64,000 nt of DNA from Ianthella basta (lineage: Eukaryota; Porifera; Demospongiae; Verongiida; Ianthellidae), in assembly GCA_964019415.1 (NCBI GenBank), contig OZ025880.1, forward strand, positions 5,472,585 through 5,536,584. Reading direction: 5' to 3'. Below the pieces are notes generated by a model. That model was not told where the DNA came from. It saw nothing but the letters and a program-made list of their open reading frames with translations, and did no database searches. The stretch's first letter is position 1; every line of letters begins with the position of its first letter. The position numbers and the translations under genes are program-made. Positions 24,322 to 37,500 of this stretch are shown here, piece by piece.

Positions 24322-24548
24322 CTGTATGCATGATATGTACATAAAAATGCATACATGAAATTCACAGTATGGAGAGAATACACATACAATATACAGACAA
24401 AGCGTGTGTTTACAGATACTGTATTACAGGTACATCACAGAGGCACAATATATATCCCAGAAATGAAAGCCCAAACTGCAAATTGAGCATGTCGGTAGGT
24501 GATGCAGTTCTGTGTGCACATAAAGTCACCCATCAAACTGCACCTCAC

Positions 24549-24600
24549 CCTCGATCTGTTCCAAGAGGATCGACCTTCAGGTCATCACTTGTCAGGTTGT
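24549..24600 (-). CDS. Possible TTLL-like exon (copy B)
   Basis: The exon reads NLTSDDLKVDPLGTDRG between a TTTCTAG acceptor and GTGAGG donor. N-L-T-x-x-D-(L/I)-(K/R) is a recurrent TTLL motif upstream of RIFP. It is adjacent to a long CA tract. It is short and the call rests on order and motif only. Confidence 0.35.
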
Positions 24601-24626
24601 CTAGAAAGTCAAAACAGTACATTGGC

Positions 24627-24764
<138 letters not shown>

Positions 24765-25377
24765 GAAAGTACAAGTAGGAACACACTGTTCAGCTCAAGA
24801 CATGTGTAGGTATAATGACACAGGTATGCATGTGTGTATGCACATGAGACAGGGCACAAAACCAATTACACTATTATAATGAAGTCATCACACACTGACT
24901 GCATGGAACAGTGCATGGAACATGCAGCTTCTCATGCTGTGCAATAACTCAGTGCACGCCTACTAAGCCATACGTAGTGTCTGAATGTACATAGCATGCA
25001 CAGGAGTGTGCATGCATCACTCACAGACGCACTGTGACTGGAGCGCTGGACAAACTGAGCATGCTGAGGAGGGAGGGAACAAGATGTGTCGTGTTAGATC
25101 ACACATCTCACATATGGGTACATACAGTGTATGTACGTATTGTATACACGACATTGTGCATGTGAGTGGTGCATGAAGAGAGATCCATATAATCTTGGTC
25201 TTCTCCTCAGAGAAAAGAGAGCGCAGTCCAATTCCAGAACTTCTCCTACATGGCAGAGAATGCAGAATTGAACGTACATGCACACTGTGCTTCATTGAGC
25301 ACTGCCAAGACAGTGTGCTCATGACGTGTAGTGAAGACAGTGCGTATGCATGTTCTTGCAAGTCTCCACTTGTCTCC

Positions 25378-25476
25378 TTAGTGGGCATGCAGTGTGAACC
25401 CAGTGAGCTTAAGGTTGAGCACCTCCCTCACCAGCTGTTCCTTGATGTTGATGTCTAGTGAGAGTTGGAGTGAAGG
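25378..25476 (-). pseudogene. TTLL-like exon, copy B
   Basis: After a long pyrimidine tract and CTGCAG acceptor, the frame reads PSLQLSLDINIKEQLVREVL, then NLKLTGFTLHAH and a TAA. LDINIK...VLNL..TGF matches the TTLL LDxxIK...DMLNLAGF block. Two extra codons interrupt the LNLAGF motif, and the frame stops without a clear donor. Confidence 0.5.
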
Positions 25477-25716
25477 CTGCAGCAGAGAGGGCAGGGAGGG
25501 GAGGGCCGGGGATGGTGGAGGAGGGGGAGAGGGGATGGGAGGAGGGAGAAGGGAAGCGTATATACATAGAAGAGAATCACTTGTACAGTCTAGCTCTGAA
25601 CTCCAGAGCATTCCAACCCAGACAGATGGGAAAGGACAACACTTAAGCTTGATTCCTACATAAATCCAGTACACCTGATAACATACTGTAGCATATACAT
25701 ATATGTACATACATAC

Positions 25717-25790
25717 CTCAAGTATCTATGGCTTCAGGTTACTGTCCAACATCACATCAAATCCAATCAGCTCGATCATGAGAGGATCAC
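25717..25790 (-). pseudogene. TTLL-like exon with frameshift and stop (copy B)
   Basis: Equivalent of 2495-2564 in copy A. It reads ELIGFDVMLDSNLKP, then TAG, then ILE. The TAG is where the family and copy A have tryptophan (LKPW or LKLW). Four extra bases upstream shift the frame relative to copy A. These two lesions make this copy a pseudogene. Confidence 0.65.
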
Positions 25791-28445
25791 CTACAGCGTG
25801 TGTATATACATGGGATGAGGAAGAAAATGACAGATAAAATAACAAATGGTAGAAGGTTGAGACATTCAGCATAATTATGTAACACAGTCATTGGACATAA
25901 AAGAGCATATGCATGGCATGTTCATGTACAGATGTATACACTGCGCATGTGTGAGCTTGTACTGCATATCACACAGCATACACTAGCAAAACAAGGATGG
26001 CCGGAAGATGGTACCATTAATATTATGTAAGGATTGCATGTATACGTAAAACGGATTGTATTGTACGGATTGTATACCTAAAAGGTACTACAGATTATGT
26101 CCATGCACACACAAGTCCTTATGTAAGTGTACTACACTACAACTGCACACACAAAAACATACACTGTACTCACCTGTTCGTGCATACTGCTGACCATCCA
26201 CTACTCAGCTCTAGCTACATGTTAGAGTCTCATGATGGCCATCAGCTGATCACCTACCACCTTAATTAATTAATCATCCTAGAAGATGGATGAGCTGTAT
26301 ACATGCAGTTGTTTCACTTAGGGCTCACCGGCATGTATAATCATAGCATACTGATGGGTAGTATAATGAATGCACAGCTGCTCTTGCATGTATACATGTT
26401 AGTGAAACACTTAATTGTGGTTTCAACAAAAGAGAAGGATAAAGGAGAGGGGCTGGGGAGGGGAGGAAGGCTAAGTGATTGGTGTACATGCAGTAGTTTA
26501 GAAGCAGTCATGCACTGTCAAGCAGTATGCCACACATACAGATTAGCACCAATAAGGAGAGTTAGCAATTCTAAAGAACTGATCATGAAGAGAACTTCAG
26601 AAGAGAGCTATAGGTCATATAGTCACTATGAAAATGGCGTTTTTACACTGGTGCGCATTAATTGAAGACGAAGGAATAGCTTACCATCTACTCTTCACCG
26701 AGAGTAGCCGACTAGTTTTTCAGCATAAATATTATAGATATAAAGAGAGACTAGAAAGGGAAGTGTTTCAGCGCTTTGCCAGCTGCAAGACATGAAACAG
26801 CCCCCACTTCCATTCAAGATAAATATATTGCAACTTGCACTGTATAAACAGATGCGCCCGATTACTTAACCCTGTTGCGCATACTGCGCACCGGGTAATT
26901 ATGCAAATGAACAATAAGTTTTTAGTCACTTCAGAAGAACGACCATAGGCATTTTTGCGATGATGCTTGCATGCAAAATATGCATTTCAATTATAATATA
27001 TGGGTATGGCATGCATGCAACTGGGCATGCTCTATAATCCTATATGCTTGTGGGCACTTTTCAATAGTAAAGTTAACGTTGTTGAAATGTGAGAAGTACA
27101 GCATAGCTATAATTTATGTGCATGCTATATATGAAGTGCACTAGGTGAACTATATAGTAGAGGCACTATGTACTGTTGATAGATAAGTGATTCAACATAC
27201 AGTTCAATCGAGAGCCTGCATGTGGAGAATGTTGACTAGAAGCAGCAAACGGCATAAGTGTGGATGTCTTTCTGCATGATTCACAGGCTAACCCTGGCTG
27301 AAACTTATTTGTCTGCACTGCTGTGAACAGACATCTGATTGCGCTAAGCACTCCTAGACCCGTGTTGAGTAACATTCATAGCATGATCATGCAAAGCAGT
27401 TTATTAAAGCTGTTACTGGAGATGGCCTGGTCTATGTACTATGGTTATGCAAATGAAAAACAACATTGAGAAATAAACAAGGCATGCAGAAAAGAGAGGG
27501 GAGAGGGGAACTGGACCAGAGTCAACAATCTCTGTACCCTAATTGATCTGAAAATTGTTAGTCTTCTGTCACACACACATGCACATACAGCTACATATAG
27601 CCCCCATTAATTCACTCCTGAAACAAGTTAGAGCACCAGGCTAGGAGCTCAATAGGCATTAATGTGTGCACAAAAGTAAAATACAAGAAATAAACAGCTC
27701 CCATGCAGGGAATTGTGGGAATGTACATAAAATGTTTAAAGGCTACATGAACATACAGAAATAGGTCAATGAGCCAGAGGGTTTGACTCTCCTTCACTGC
27801 TGTGCCACTGTGCCTGGAAAACAATACATGCACACAGTCCATAGCACGACATATCATTGCTGTCATCTACAACAAACAATAGTACCAAACATGCGTACAC
27901 AACAACCCACGCAGCTAGAGATGTATAATATTATGCAATTTTATAAACACAGAGAAATGACTCATCCCATGAATCAATGGTCAAGCTTCCTTTCTGTCGC
28001 TTAATTTTCAGCTGGGTGACAATGAAAAACACAGGCTGGCCTGTTGGAACTACATACATACGCCCACAACCCAACGTTTTGAAACTGAAGCAAGCACAGC
28101 CATTCTTGGTATTGAGCTCTATTCTGCAAATACGTATGTAATTATAGCACATGGGATTGTACTACACAAATGTGAAAGCAACTCAAGATGGATCAAAGCA
28201 GCAGCAATGCGCACGAAGGCAGCTGTCGTTTCCACCATTTGATCTTTTCTACTTTATTCCACTTTGGATGCTAATTATCAATGTGGTCTGGCCTAGAGAC
28301 AAATACCGTGGCCTTGTGTGAACAGCTCAGCTATGGAATGTGTACTGGCACGTTGGCACCAAGGAATGAATTTATAGTTGTTGAAACAATTTGAAAGCTT
28401 GGCCACCTAACATCTGTGATCCAATCCAAGCAATACATTTTGTAC
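25791..28445. other. Gene-free stretch (about 2.65 kb)
   Basis: Collinear with about 2565-6866 of copy A, without the transposon at 3427-4244. No exon is supported. Confidence 0.5.
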
Positions 28446-28514
28446 CTTCTGGGCTCTTGCTGGACTTCCTCTTTGATTCCCCACTATTGCTGCTTTCAGC
28501 TTCTTGACACTCAT
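28446..28514 (-). CDS. Serine-rich 69-bp exon, kinase gene B
   Basis: Counterpart of 6867-6935. It reads [20 protein letters not shown] and ends SPE, with the same acceptor and donor positions. It is a likely flexible C-terminal tail of the kinase protein; the joint to the kinase domain is unresolved. Confidence 0.45.
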
Positions 28515-31500
28515 CTAATCATGTTAATAATATGGTTGTGGAAGACATACACACTATTGACTCAAGCTGTGCGCACTAAAACTGGCATACACAACCTAAA
28601 AACTCAGTAAAGGACCGAAGCATAAGTTGCTGCTTAGGGCACAACTGTACTACTCAGGAATTACAGTGACATTTTGTATTCACCCAAGCAACAAGGCACT
28701 GAAAGAATTAAGGCAGTCCAATAATGGTTGGGTAGACATTCAACATCATACCTACACCTGCACCCCTATATCGCTGGACCCATGAGTGCAATCGCCTGGG
28801 GATGCCCTGCTCACCCTCCTACGTATGCTACATCCCTTATGTGTACCCTCACACATGAAAACAAATGGCATGCCACTGAGTACCATTTCACCTTCGTGCC
28901 CATAGTACCATGACCTTGACAGTCCACTTGTACGAAACAATAAGATACGGGTGTGTCAGATTCCATTCCCACACATTTGGGTGAATATTAATATGTAAAC
29001 AGTGGCCCTCCCACCCCAACTACTTATCACAGGTGAGGCTACGTATTTGCTTCTATACAAAATGGAAGTAAAACAAACTACAATACAGAGGTCAAGAGGT
29101 AAACCTTCAGAATCTACGTATGCTAGCTACAGCAGCAGTACATACTCACTTGTTAATGAATGTCCAAGAAAATTGCCATTAGTGTTATCATCTATTATAG
29201 GGCAAACAGAAGCACACAGGATGTAATAATAGTATATTGTACTATAACAACGTCCATAACAATGTCCATGTAAGTCACCAAATGGTGTTCCAACACTTTG
29301 GGCTATGCTATGATATCACACAGTTATGGTTTGGCCACTTGGTGTAGACATTACCTGTTAAGTCATTCTCACGTTCATGTTTGGCTTGCTCAAGAAAGGG
29401 ATCCTCAAGCAACATTGCTGCAGTTGGTCTCCTGCTTCTGTCAACCTAATTGAAAGTGGGAGAGGAGCATGATCATCAGTGGTAGAGAGTGTCTGTGCAC
29501 ACAGCAACTACGCAGTCTCTCTGTGACCATATAATAATTAGGATCTCTTTGATACTTAGAGCTAATACCCACATTAAGCCTATTTCTCAAGAATTCAAGC
29601 AATAGAACATGGTACAAAAAGTTCAATGGCCCATTGGCTGCTTGTTGGACTAAACGTTAGGAGTATCGTTGGCTTTGGGATATGCATGCATCAAGCAGTG
29701 TTTTACTCACAGAATCAAAACTACGTACATAGCATAGATGATTTATGGTTCTTCTTGCAACAATTGCATGGTGTAAGCGAATAGTTTGTGGGCAATACAT
29801 AGCAGATTAATCAACAACTGAATGCAGTATGTTTCAGCCCGAAGGCCTTCGTCAGCTGCATACAAAACGAAACGTCCTGCATTCAGTTACTGATTAATCT
29901 GCTACATATTGCCCACAAACTATTCGCTTACATTGAACAACGTAGCAATGAGCCTCTTCTTCTATATACATAATTGCATGGTGAACACACATGACAGCAC
30001 TAAACGTAAGTCATAGAAATTCCCAGAAAATCGCCAGATTTTCTATTGAATCAGACACTTGCACTTTAAATTTGCATTTATCAAACAGAACCTCAGCGTA
30101 TCACATGGACTAGGTTTTGCAGGACTAAACTTTCAAGATTGCACATTTCACAGATATCCAGCTGCCATATTACTATGTACACACTATTATCAATACAAAA
30201 TAAGTGTGTCCAGTATAAGGCTGGTCTCTCTGTCATTACCCCCTGAATACCTCCAGAGGTCTTGCAGTGAAGTTGACCATGTCTAGCCACTTCTCTCCAG
30301 TAAACCCTTGTCGGATGTGGTAGATCTGCAAATAGTGAAATACACCTCACAATATGCAACAAGGAAACATACAGCCACAGAAGTGGACACAAAGTCACTG
30401 ACCCCCATTGTCCTGTCCACTTTCTCTTGTGCTTCTGCTGCTGGGATATTGACCATCCTGTGATGTGCTAATGTCATTAGGCTGACCTGAAATCAGGGAT
30501 ATAACACAGCACAGGTGTGTGTATGAGTGCAACTTGTAGTTGGTGCAATGATGTATGTTATGTAACCCAACGACATCCATAATTATGTACATGTCAGCAC
30601 CTTCTCACTCCTTTTGCACAACCTATCAACTGGTGTCTCCCTACCCTTGTTCCACCCTCCACCCTTTCATTTGCGCCAACACTACCTTTGGCCCACACCT
30701 CTTTACTTTCTATCCTGCCCTCCCTCACCTGGTACTGCATTCTGGGACAGCAGAACCCCATTGCTAGGTGCAGACACACTCCTCCAAAGCTCCAGATGTC
30801 ACTAGCTGGACTGTAGTAGTCTGGGTCATTTATGTCAGAAGTGCTGCTCTCATAAAACACCTGCATGGGGAGGGGAGGCATAAGAGTGTGCCATCAAAGC
30901 CCAAGCTACATACATGTACTGCACAGACATAGTAGATGCACAGTACTGACAATGACCAAGCTAGAAGCAGAAGCAGAGGCAGGTGGCATTCCACATGTCC
31001 CTCCTCACCTCCGGTGCTCGGTATCCAGAGGTCCCAGTGTTTCCCACTTTGAGTTGCTTCCTGCGACGGGCTCTGTCACGGGCCACACCCAGGTGGATCA
31101 CACTGTCAAAGTCTGCTACTTTCACCTGCCACCCCCCAGGGCAAGTGCAGGTGTGAACGGCTTCATGAGGGCAGTCTACAGGCTTCTTCAGGAGAATGTT
31201 GGACGCTGTATGCAGACAGAAAGCAAATAATGCAATAGAAATCTATGCACTGGTAGGTGCCTCAGCTTGCTGTAGGCTATAGCAGTACTAGATATACTAG
31301 TTGAAATAGCAAGTGGTCATCAGTCAATATCTATGCATTTACGTAATTAGATGACCACATGAAATTCCTTGTGTGTGTACAAATGACACAATCAACGGTG
31401 CTGCAGAGTTAATTTGGCTGTGCAACTACGTATGAAACAGTATTTTGACCTCTCAAAATTTAGTACAATGAGAGAATAAATAAACATAAGTGCAACTCTT

Positions 31501-34500
31501 ATGAAAGAATGGCAAGAGACATGTAGAGCTTCACAAACAGCCGAACAGTCAGTGTACAGGTACGCACATAGACTGACGTAGTACATACATGTTGAACACA
31601 TAACATGTAATTCTCATGCAAGGAGGAATTATTCGCCCGTTGCATCATAAGCCTATCACTCACTTAGACATACTAAACACACCACATATGCACATTGTGA
31701 CAAAGCACAACACACACATTATCTAAGGTCCCCTTTCACACCTTTAATGTCCCGGTGGACCACATTCCGCTGGTGCATGTAGTCCAGTCCCTGGAGTATT
31801 CTCCTCAAGATCTCAGCACCTCTCAGCCTTACCAGGTCTGCTCGTGCAGAGAGCACTGCGTTGGGCTCCTCACTCTCCTGTAGCTGCAGGATGTAGTGAT
31901 GGATGCTGCCTCCCATCTTCCTGATGGAAGCAGAGAGATCCTCTGCAAGGAGAGAAGGAACGTATTGCAGAGAGTGGGAGAGGAGGAAGGTCTGAAGAAG
32001 TGAAATCATGATGGGCTTCTCAATTAAAAGAAAACTAGCCAATACTTAATGCATCAGAGAAATAGCAAAATGGGTTCCTGTAAAACTGCGAGTGCCTGCC
32101 AGTGTTAATCCAATCGGTACATCATTGAAACAAGGGCAAAATTAGCATGTTTACTCTAATCCATAACACCATTTTGTTTGCATTGTGCATGCATTGCTCT
32201 ATAAAACATACCACCTCAATACCGTATGTGTCCGATTAGTGGCCTGGGCATCTATTTGAGCCCAGCTACTATATGGACAAATACAATGCACATTCTCAGC
32301 CCAGATTTGCTGATCAGTAGCATGCATGTACCAAACAGATGAATGTTTGCAAAGGGGGATTGTATGTATTGTGGCCATTGCATAGCATGCTGTCTGCCTA
32401 ATAGTCCTTCACATGTGATAGTTACAGCTTACCAAATTGCCCATATTTGTTGTTGCTCACAACACCTATGTTTCAGCCTCATAGAGATTCAATCCTGCTC
32501 CCAATGGACGTAAGCTTTCCCAAATCAGGCTATTAATGAATGTGGTTCAAACCTACTTCATAGACACAGTAACAGTGGCAAGATAGCTTGTACTAGTAAC
32601 CTAAGAAGTGTCTCTGATTCTACCAAATCATTAGCCCCACACTTTCCACACACCAGTCATCTTTGGCATGACTTGGTACGACACAATCTGTCCAGGTTTG
32701 GAGTCTGATCTGCCTCCACAGATGAGAGCAAGCCATGGCATCACATTGGGGTGGCTCATTTCTGTGGCAATGGACCACTCTGACTCTCTTAACAGGGTCT
32801 GGGGTGAAGAAATGGAGGAAATACAGAAGGGAAGGGAACAAGAGGAGGACAAGTGTCACTGTGCCTCAGATACGTATATACAAAATCAAATGACAACTCT
32901 TACCTTTTTGACAATAAGACGTCGTCCAGATTGGAATGCCTCCACCACTTCTCCATTGCCTCCCTTTCCAAATGTGGCAACATTGCGATTCATCAATTGA
33001 CGAACAGTACTGTTGAAAGATCCCTTGCTGAACAAGGCCACAGTCTATAGACAAAGTATGGCAGTCTTCACCAATCAGCACCAGTGCACAGCTCACACAA
33101 GTACACAGTCGGACACGCACTGTATGCACTTAGACTCATACCTAACTGTCTGTGATAATTAGCATGGCTAGACAGCCTGGATATGAGGCTCACATATAGT
33201 ACATTTACCACAAGAGGTCTAATGCGAGGGTGGGCTTATCGCATAAATTACCCATTTCACACGGACCTTTACCCCATATTAAAAGGTGTTAGATCTTGGC
33301 TGAATCTGAATTAGCTGGGATCACATGGACTGTTCGATCCGGATCCCACATGGCACAGTAGATTCAACCCATTAGTACTCTGGATCAAAAATGGTGGAAC
33401 ATGTTAGTGGAGTGACTGTGAGATGGAACACTGCTGGACAACCCAAGATACAATGATGTGCTCGTGCGCAGAACCCACAGCATTCTGTCCATCTGCACAG
33501 CCTGAAGCTAGCCTCATTACCAGGCCATTCAAGTTAATTAGCGGGGCAGAAAGGACAGCCTGGTGCCCCCCAAAATTGGGGTGGGGGGAGGCACCAGAAA
33601 ACATCATATTTTCTGTAATATGTATGTAATGCCTTGGATGCCTGGATGAGTTCGGAAAGTCAGCATGGCAGCTCTCCGATATATAAGAATCGGTTTGCTT
33701 TTGGCTGAATATGCTGTAACTAATCATCTAGCCTGCTATGATATAGTGACATTGTCTGCTATGATATTGTGACATTGTCTGCCTGTGATTTTATGGTACT
33801 GTACACCAGAGGGAAACACTCGCTGATATCATCGAAGGAGGAAGTGGACCCTAAAGTTTCTTTAATTATACACATAATTGATTACCTACAGAAAGATCTT
33901 CATTGTGAGAAGAGAAGAAAGGCCTCTGAAGCGAGTCCAACTGCCGCTTTGCAGAATGGCATGCAGTGACCGTGTGGGGACACTGCTGGTATCCTTTGTC
34001 TGCTTCCTGAAACTGTTTGGCTTCTGCTCTTCTCCTCCAAAAGCTTCAGAGTGTGCTAAGCTGCATGCGCCCCTTCTGTAGCTTCTCCTCCATTGACAGT
34101 ACCTTTGCTTTGCAGCTCTTGCACAAATGCCTCAGAAGATCTTCTTCGTCGGTCAGGGAAAGCTGCAAGAGCTCGCTAGCCAGCTTTGGCCAGTACTGCT
34201 TTAAATTTGATGAAGAAAGCAGCGCAAAGGAATGCTTGGAGTTTGACTCGGTCAAAATTTCCTGCAAAGGAAGCGAACACTTGCGGCGACTGCCATGTTG
34301 AGCTATGCTGCATAATATTATCTCGTGTTCCGTGCACTTGCTCACATAGTATATGATAATATTTTATGGATTATCGTGTGCATGTGCATACAGTGCTGCC
34401 CAGGCCGTCCTTTCTGTCCCCACACTAATTAACTGGGACGACCTGGAAACGAGGCTAAGCCTGAAGCAGATGGCAAGCCACAGCAAGCATTGTGCGCAGT

Positions 34501-37500
34501 CCCATTGTATCCTCTGCAATGTGAAGTGAAGCCTTCGTATAGCACATGTACATCATCATCTGCCAGTGCAATCTTCTCGAGCATAGCTAAAATGGCATCG
34601 ATCATCAACTTACAAGCTACTCATACCACCTCACCCTATGTTGCTATAATATGGCTCTTCTAGCTCTAAACCCATGTATAACATAGGCACATACGTAGGA
34701 AGTGCCAACAATTCTACTGTACAAGGTACAGTAAGTATGTTTGCATGTCTAATTAATCTGTTATATTGGTACTGTCTACACTCATAACAGATTTAAACAA
34801 TGAACTCACTGAATGTAACACTGCATCACGCCACCGCTCAACATTCTTCCTGATGTCAGCAAAAGACTGTCTTACTCTAGCATATGCCTCTTCAAACCTG
34901 TTATACAAACACAGAGCAAAACACATGGGAGTAATGTTACCACCAGTAACTAACTAACAAGGGCACAAGTGTGCTTGCATAGCATTTCACATATAGGTAG
35001 TAACTGGGAGGCAGTAGCCCATGAACTATCTAATGCTTCTTCACGAAAGTGTGCTCCATAATAAACAGCACAAGGCAACGGTTACCTCAATCATTATTGT
35101 GTACCATCAAATTTGTATAATTATACAAATCAAGTACCATCAATCTCACTGTTATATAATCATACAAAAGCCTTCCTATATAAATCATGAATGAAGGCAC
35201 ACTTGCTCCCCTTACATGAGCCACCTTAGCCTCGTTCCCAGGCTGTCTGAGTTAATTAGCACGGGGGCGGTAAGGACGGCCTGGGCATCACTGTTCCCGC
35301 ACCCCCCCAAAACTGGGGGGGCGCCGGAAAACTTCGTATATGTTCCCGTAATCTACGTGTAGAAGAGTATAGGTGAACCATTAAATGGACAGCTGGGAAA
35401 CGCTCAGAACAGTTGGAACCGGTCCAGTTTGGGTAGAAAATTACCGACGTTAGTCAGTTTGCCGAGATGCTTCGATATCCGGTGCCAGTGATTTTCAAAC
35501 ACTGCGCACGGGACTGACGGGAGCAAAGCAGTATCACTAACGCTGTCTGGATCTAATACGGCTCGCGGTAAGGTTGTGCTCCGACCATTGCATACATGTG
35601 AGCCTGTCTGAGTCTCCGTTTCGCTCCAAAATAGCATTTCTCTGCTATTGTAAGCTTAGCCATTCCTGCTAGCTGCTACGTATGCGAGTGCAAAGGGATA
35701 TCCACAGCGAGCAAGCTTCCAGAAGCCGCGCTCTTTGTGACAGCCTTGCCGTACGTCTTCTCTAAGACAAGGCAGGCAAATAACTAGAGCTGAAGCTCTT
35801 ACAAGCTAGCTATTTGCTGAAAAATCTTTGCGCATGCGCAAACAGTGGTTCCCAGGCCGTCCTTTCCGCCCCCGCGCTAATTAACTTGGACGGCCTGGGA
35901 ACGAGGCTAGAGCCACCTATACTTACAGATAGTTTATGTTCACATACAGTGTACATATTGTTAATAGTATGGTACATCAGATCCTTACCTGTCAACTTCA
36001 AGCTCTCCAGTGTTAAGATCAATGACTGATTTCAATAACTGAGAACATTCATAAATCACTGTGTGAACTTCCATACAGTCCTTAAGCTCATCAGAGGCAC
36101 AGTAGTAATTTAGTTTTTGCTCTTTACTGACAATCCGGTAAGCACGTTGCAACAATCCCTGGCATCTCTGAAGTGCTATGTTTTCTAGAAGAGTACACAT
36201 ACATAGAATTACACACACTCAAACAGCATATGACCTACAGTACAAATCATCACTTACTGTTGTGATATTCGCTAGTGTCAACGTTACTGTTATATTGCCT
36301 CAACGAGTCAGCATTCTCCTTTACATATTGCAAGGCTGCAAAAGTGAGAAAAGCCAAGTATGGAATGATACACCAAAAAGTCAGAATTCACATAAATTTG
36401 TGGGAAAGTGAAGATGACATTCATCATACAAAATGTGGTTACAGTAATGTACAAATTGATAATCTACACAAAATAATCCACACCTAGGGCACATCCTACA
36501 TGCAATGGAGCTAAGAGAATTGGAATTGGAGAAACTGTCAGAAGAACCATTGGGAAGGCCGTTCTTGGAATCCTCAAGGAAGATGTGCAGCGTGCCACTG
36601 GGTATATACAGTTGTGTGCAGGACAGGAATGTGGAAGCGAGGCTGCAATCCATGCCATGAGAGAAGTCTTCAGTAACGATGGCAACCAAGGGGTCTTACT
36701 GGCTGATGCCTCCAATGCGTTCAACCGCCTTAACAGACATGCCACCCTCATTAACATCCACACCCTCTGCCCTCCTTTAGCCCGGATTCTTACCAACACG
36801 TACCGTCAGCAGTCCTCACTGTTCATTGGCGAAGAAGTCATCTACTCCAAAGAGGGGACAACTCAGGGCGATCCCTTAGCCATGCCAATGTATGCACTGG
36901 GCATCCTCCCACTGATCCAAAAGCTGAACACTGATGCAACACAGGTATGGTTTGCAGACGATGGTACTGCTGGGGGGAGGTTGGATCAGATCAGGCTGTG
37001 GTGGTCAAACTTGAACACCATAGGACCAGAATATGGCTATTATCCCAATGCAGAAAAGTCATGGCTGGTAGTGAAGGAAGAGCACCTTGAGGCAGCAGAA
37101 AGGCTGTTTGCAGGAACAGGTGTGAATGTAACAGTGGAAGGGAAACGTTATCTAGGAGCGGCTTTGGGGACCAGATCGTTTGTCGAGAGTTATGTCATGC
37201 AGAAAGTGGAGAAGTGGAAGAGTGAGATTGAGAAGCTTTCTGAAATTGCAAAAAGCCAGCCCCATGCTGCTTACTCAGCCCTGACTAAGGGTCTGAGCAG
37301 CAGGTGGAACTTTCTGTTACGCACTGTGCCCAACACGGCTGATCTGATGCAACCCCTGGAAGATGCCATCAGACATTTGTTCATTCCTGCACTCATAGGG
37401 AGACAAATCAATGATGAGGAGCGAAGGATCTTTGCTTTGCCTTGCCGCATGGGTGGTATGGGAATATTCAACCCTGTCGCGAGAGCTCTCAGTGACTTCG

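Noticed and set aside
29841-29900. Definite hammerhead ribozyme
   Set aside because: CTGACGA and GAAAC boxes are present, but the inner stem has unpaired bases and I could not place a convincing cleavage site and stem III, so it is reported only as hammerhead-like.
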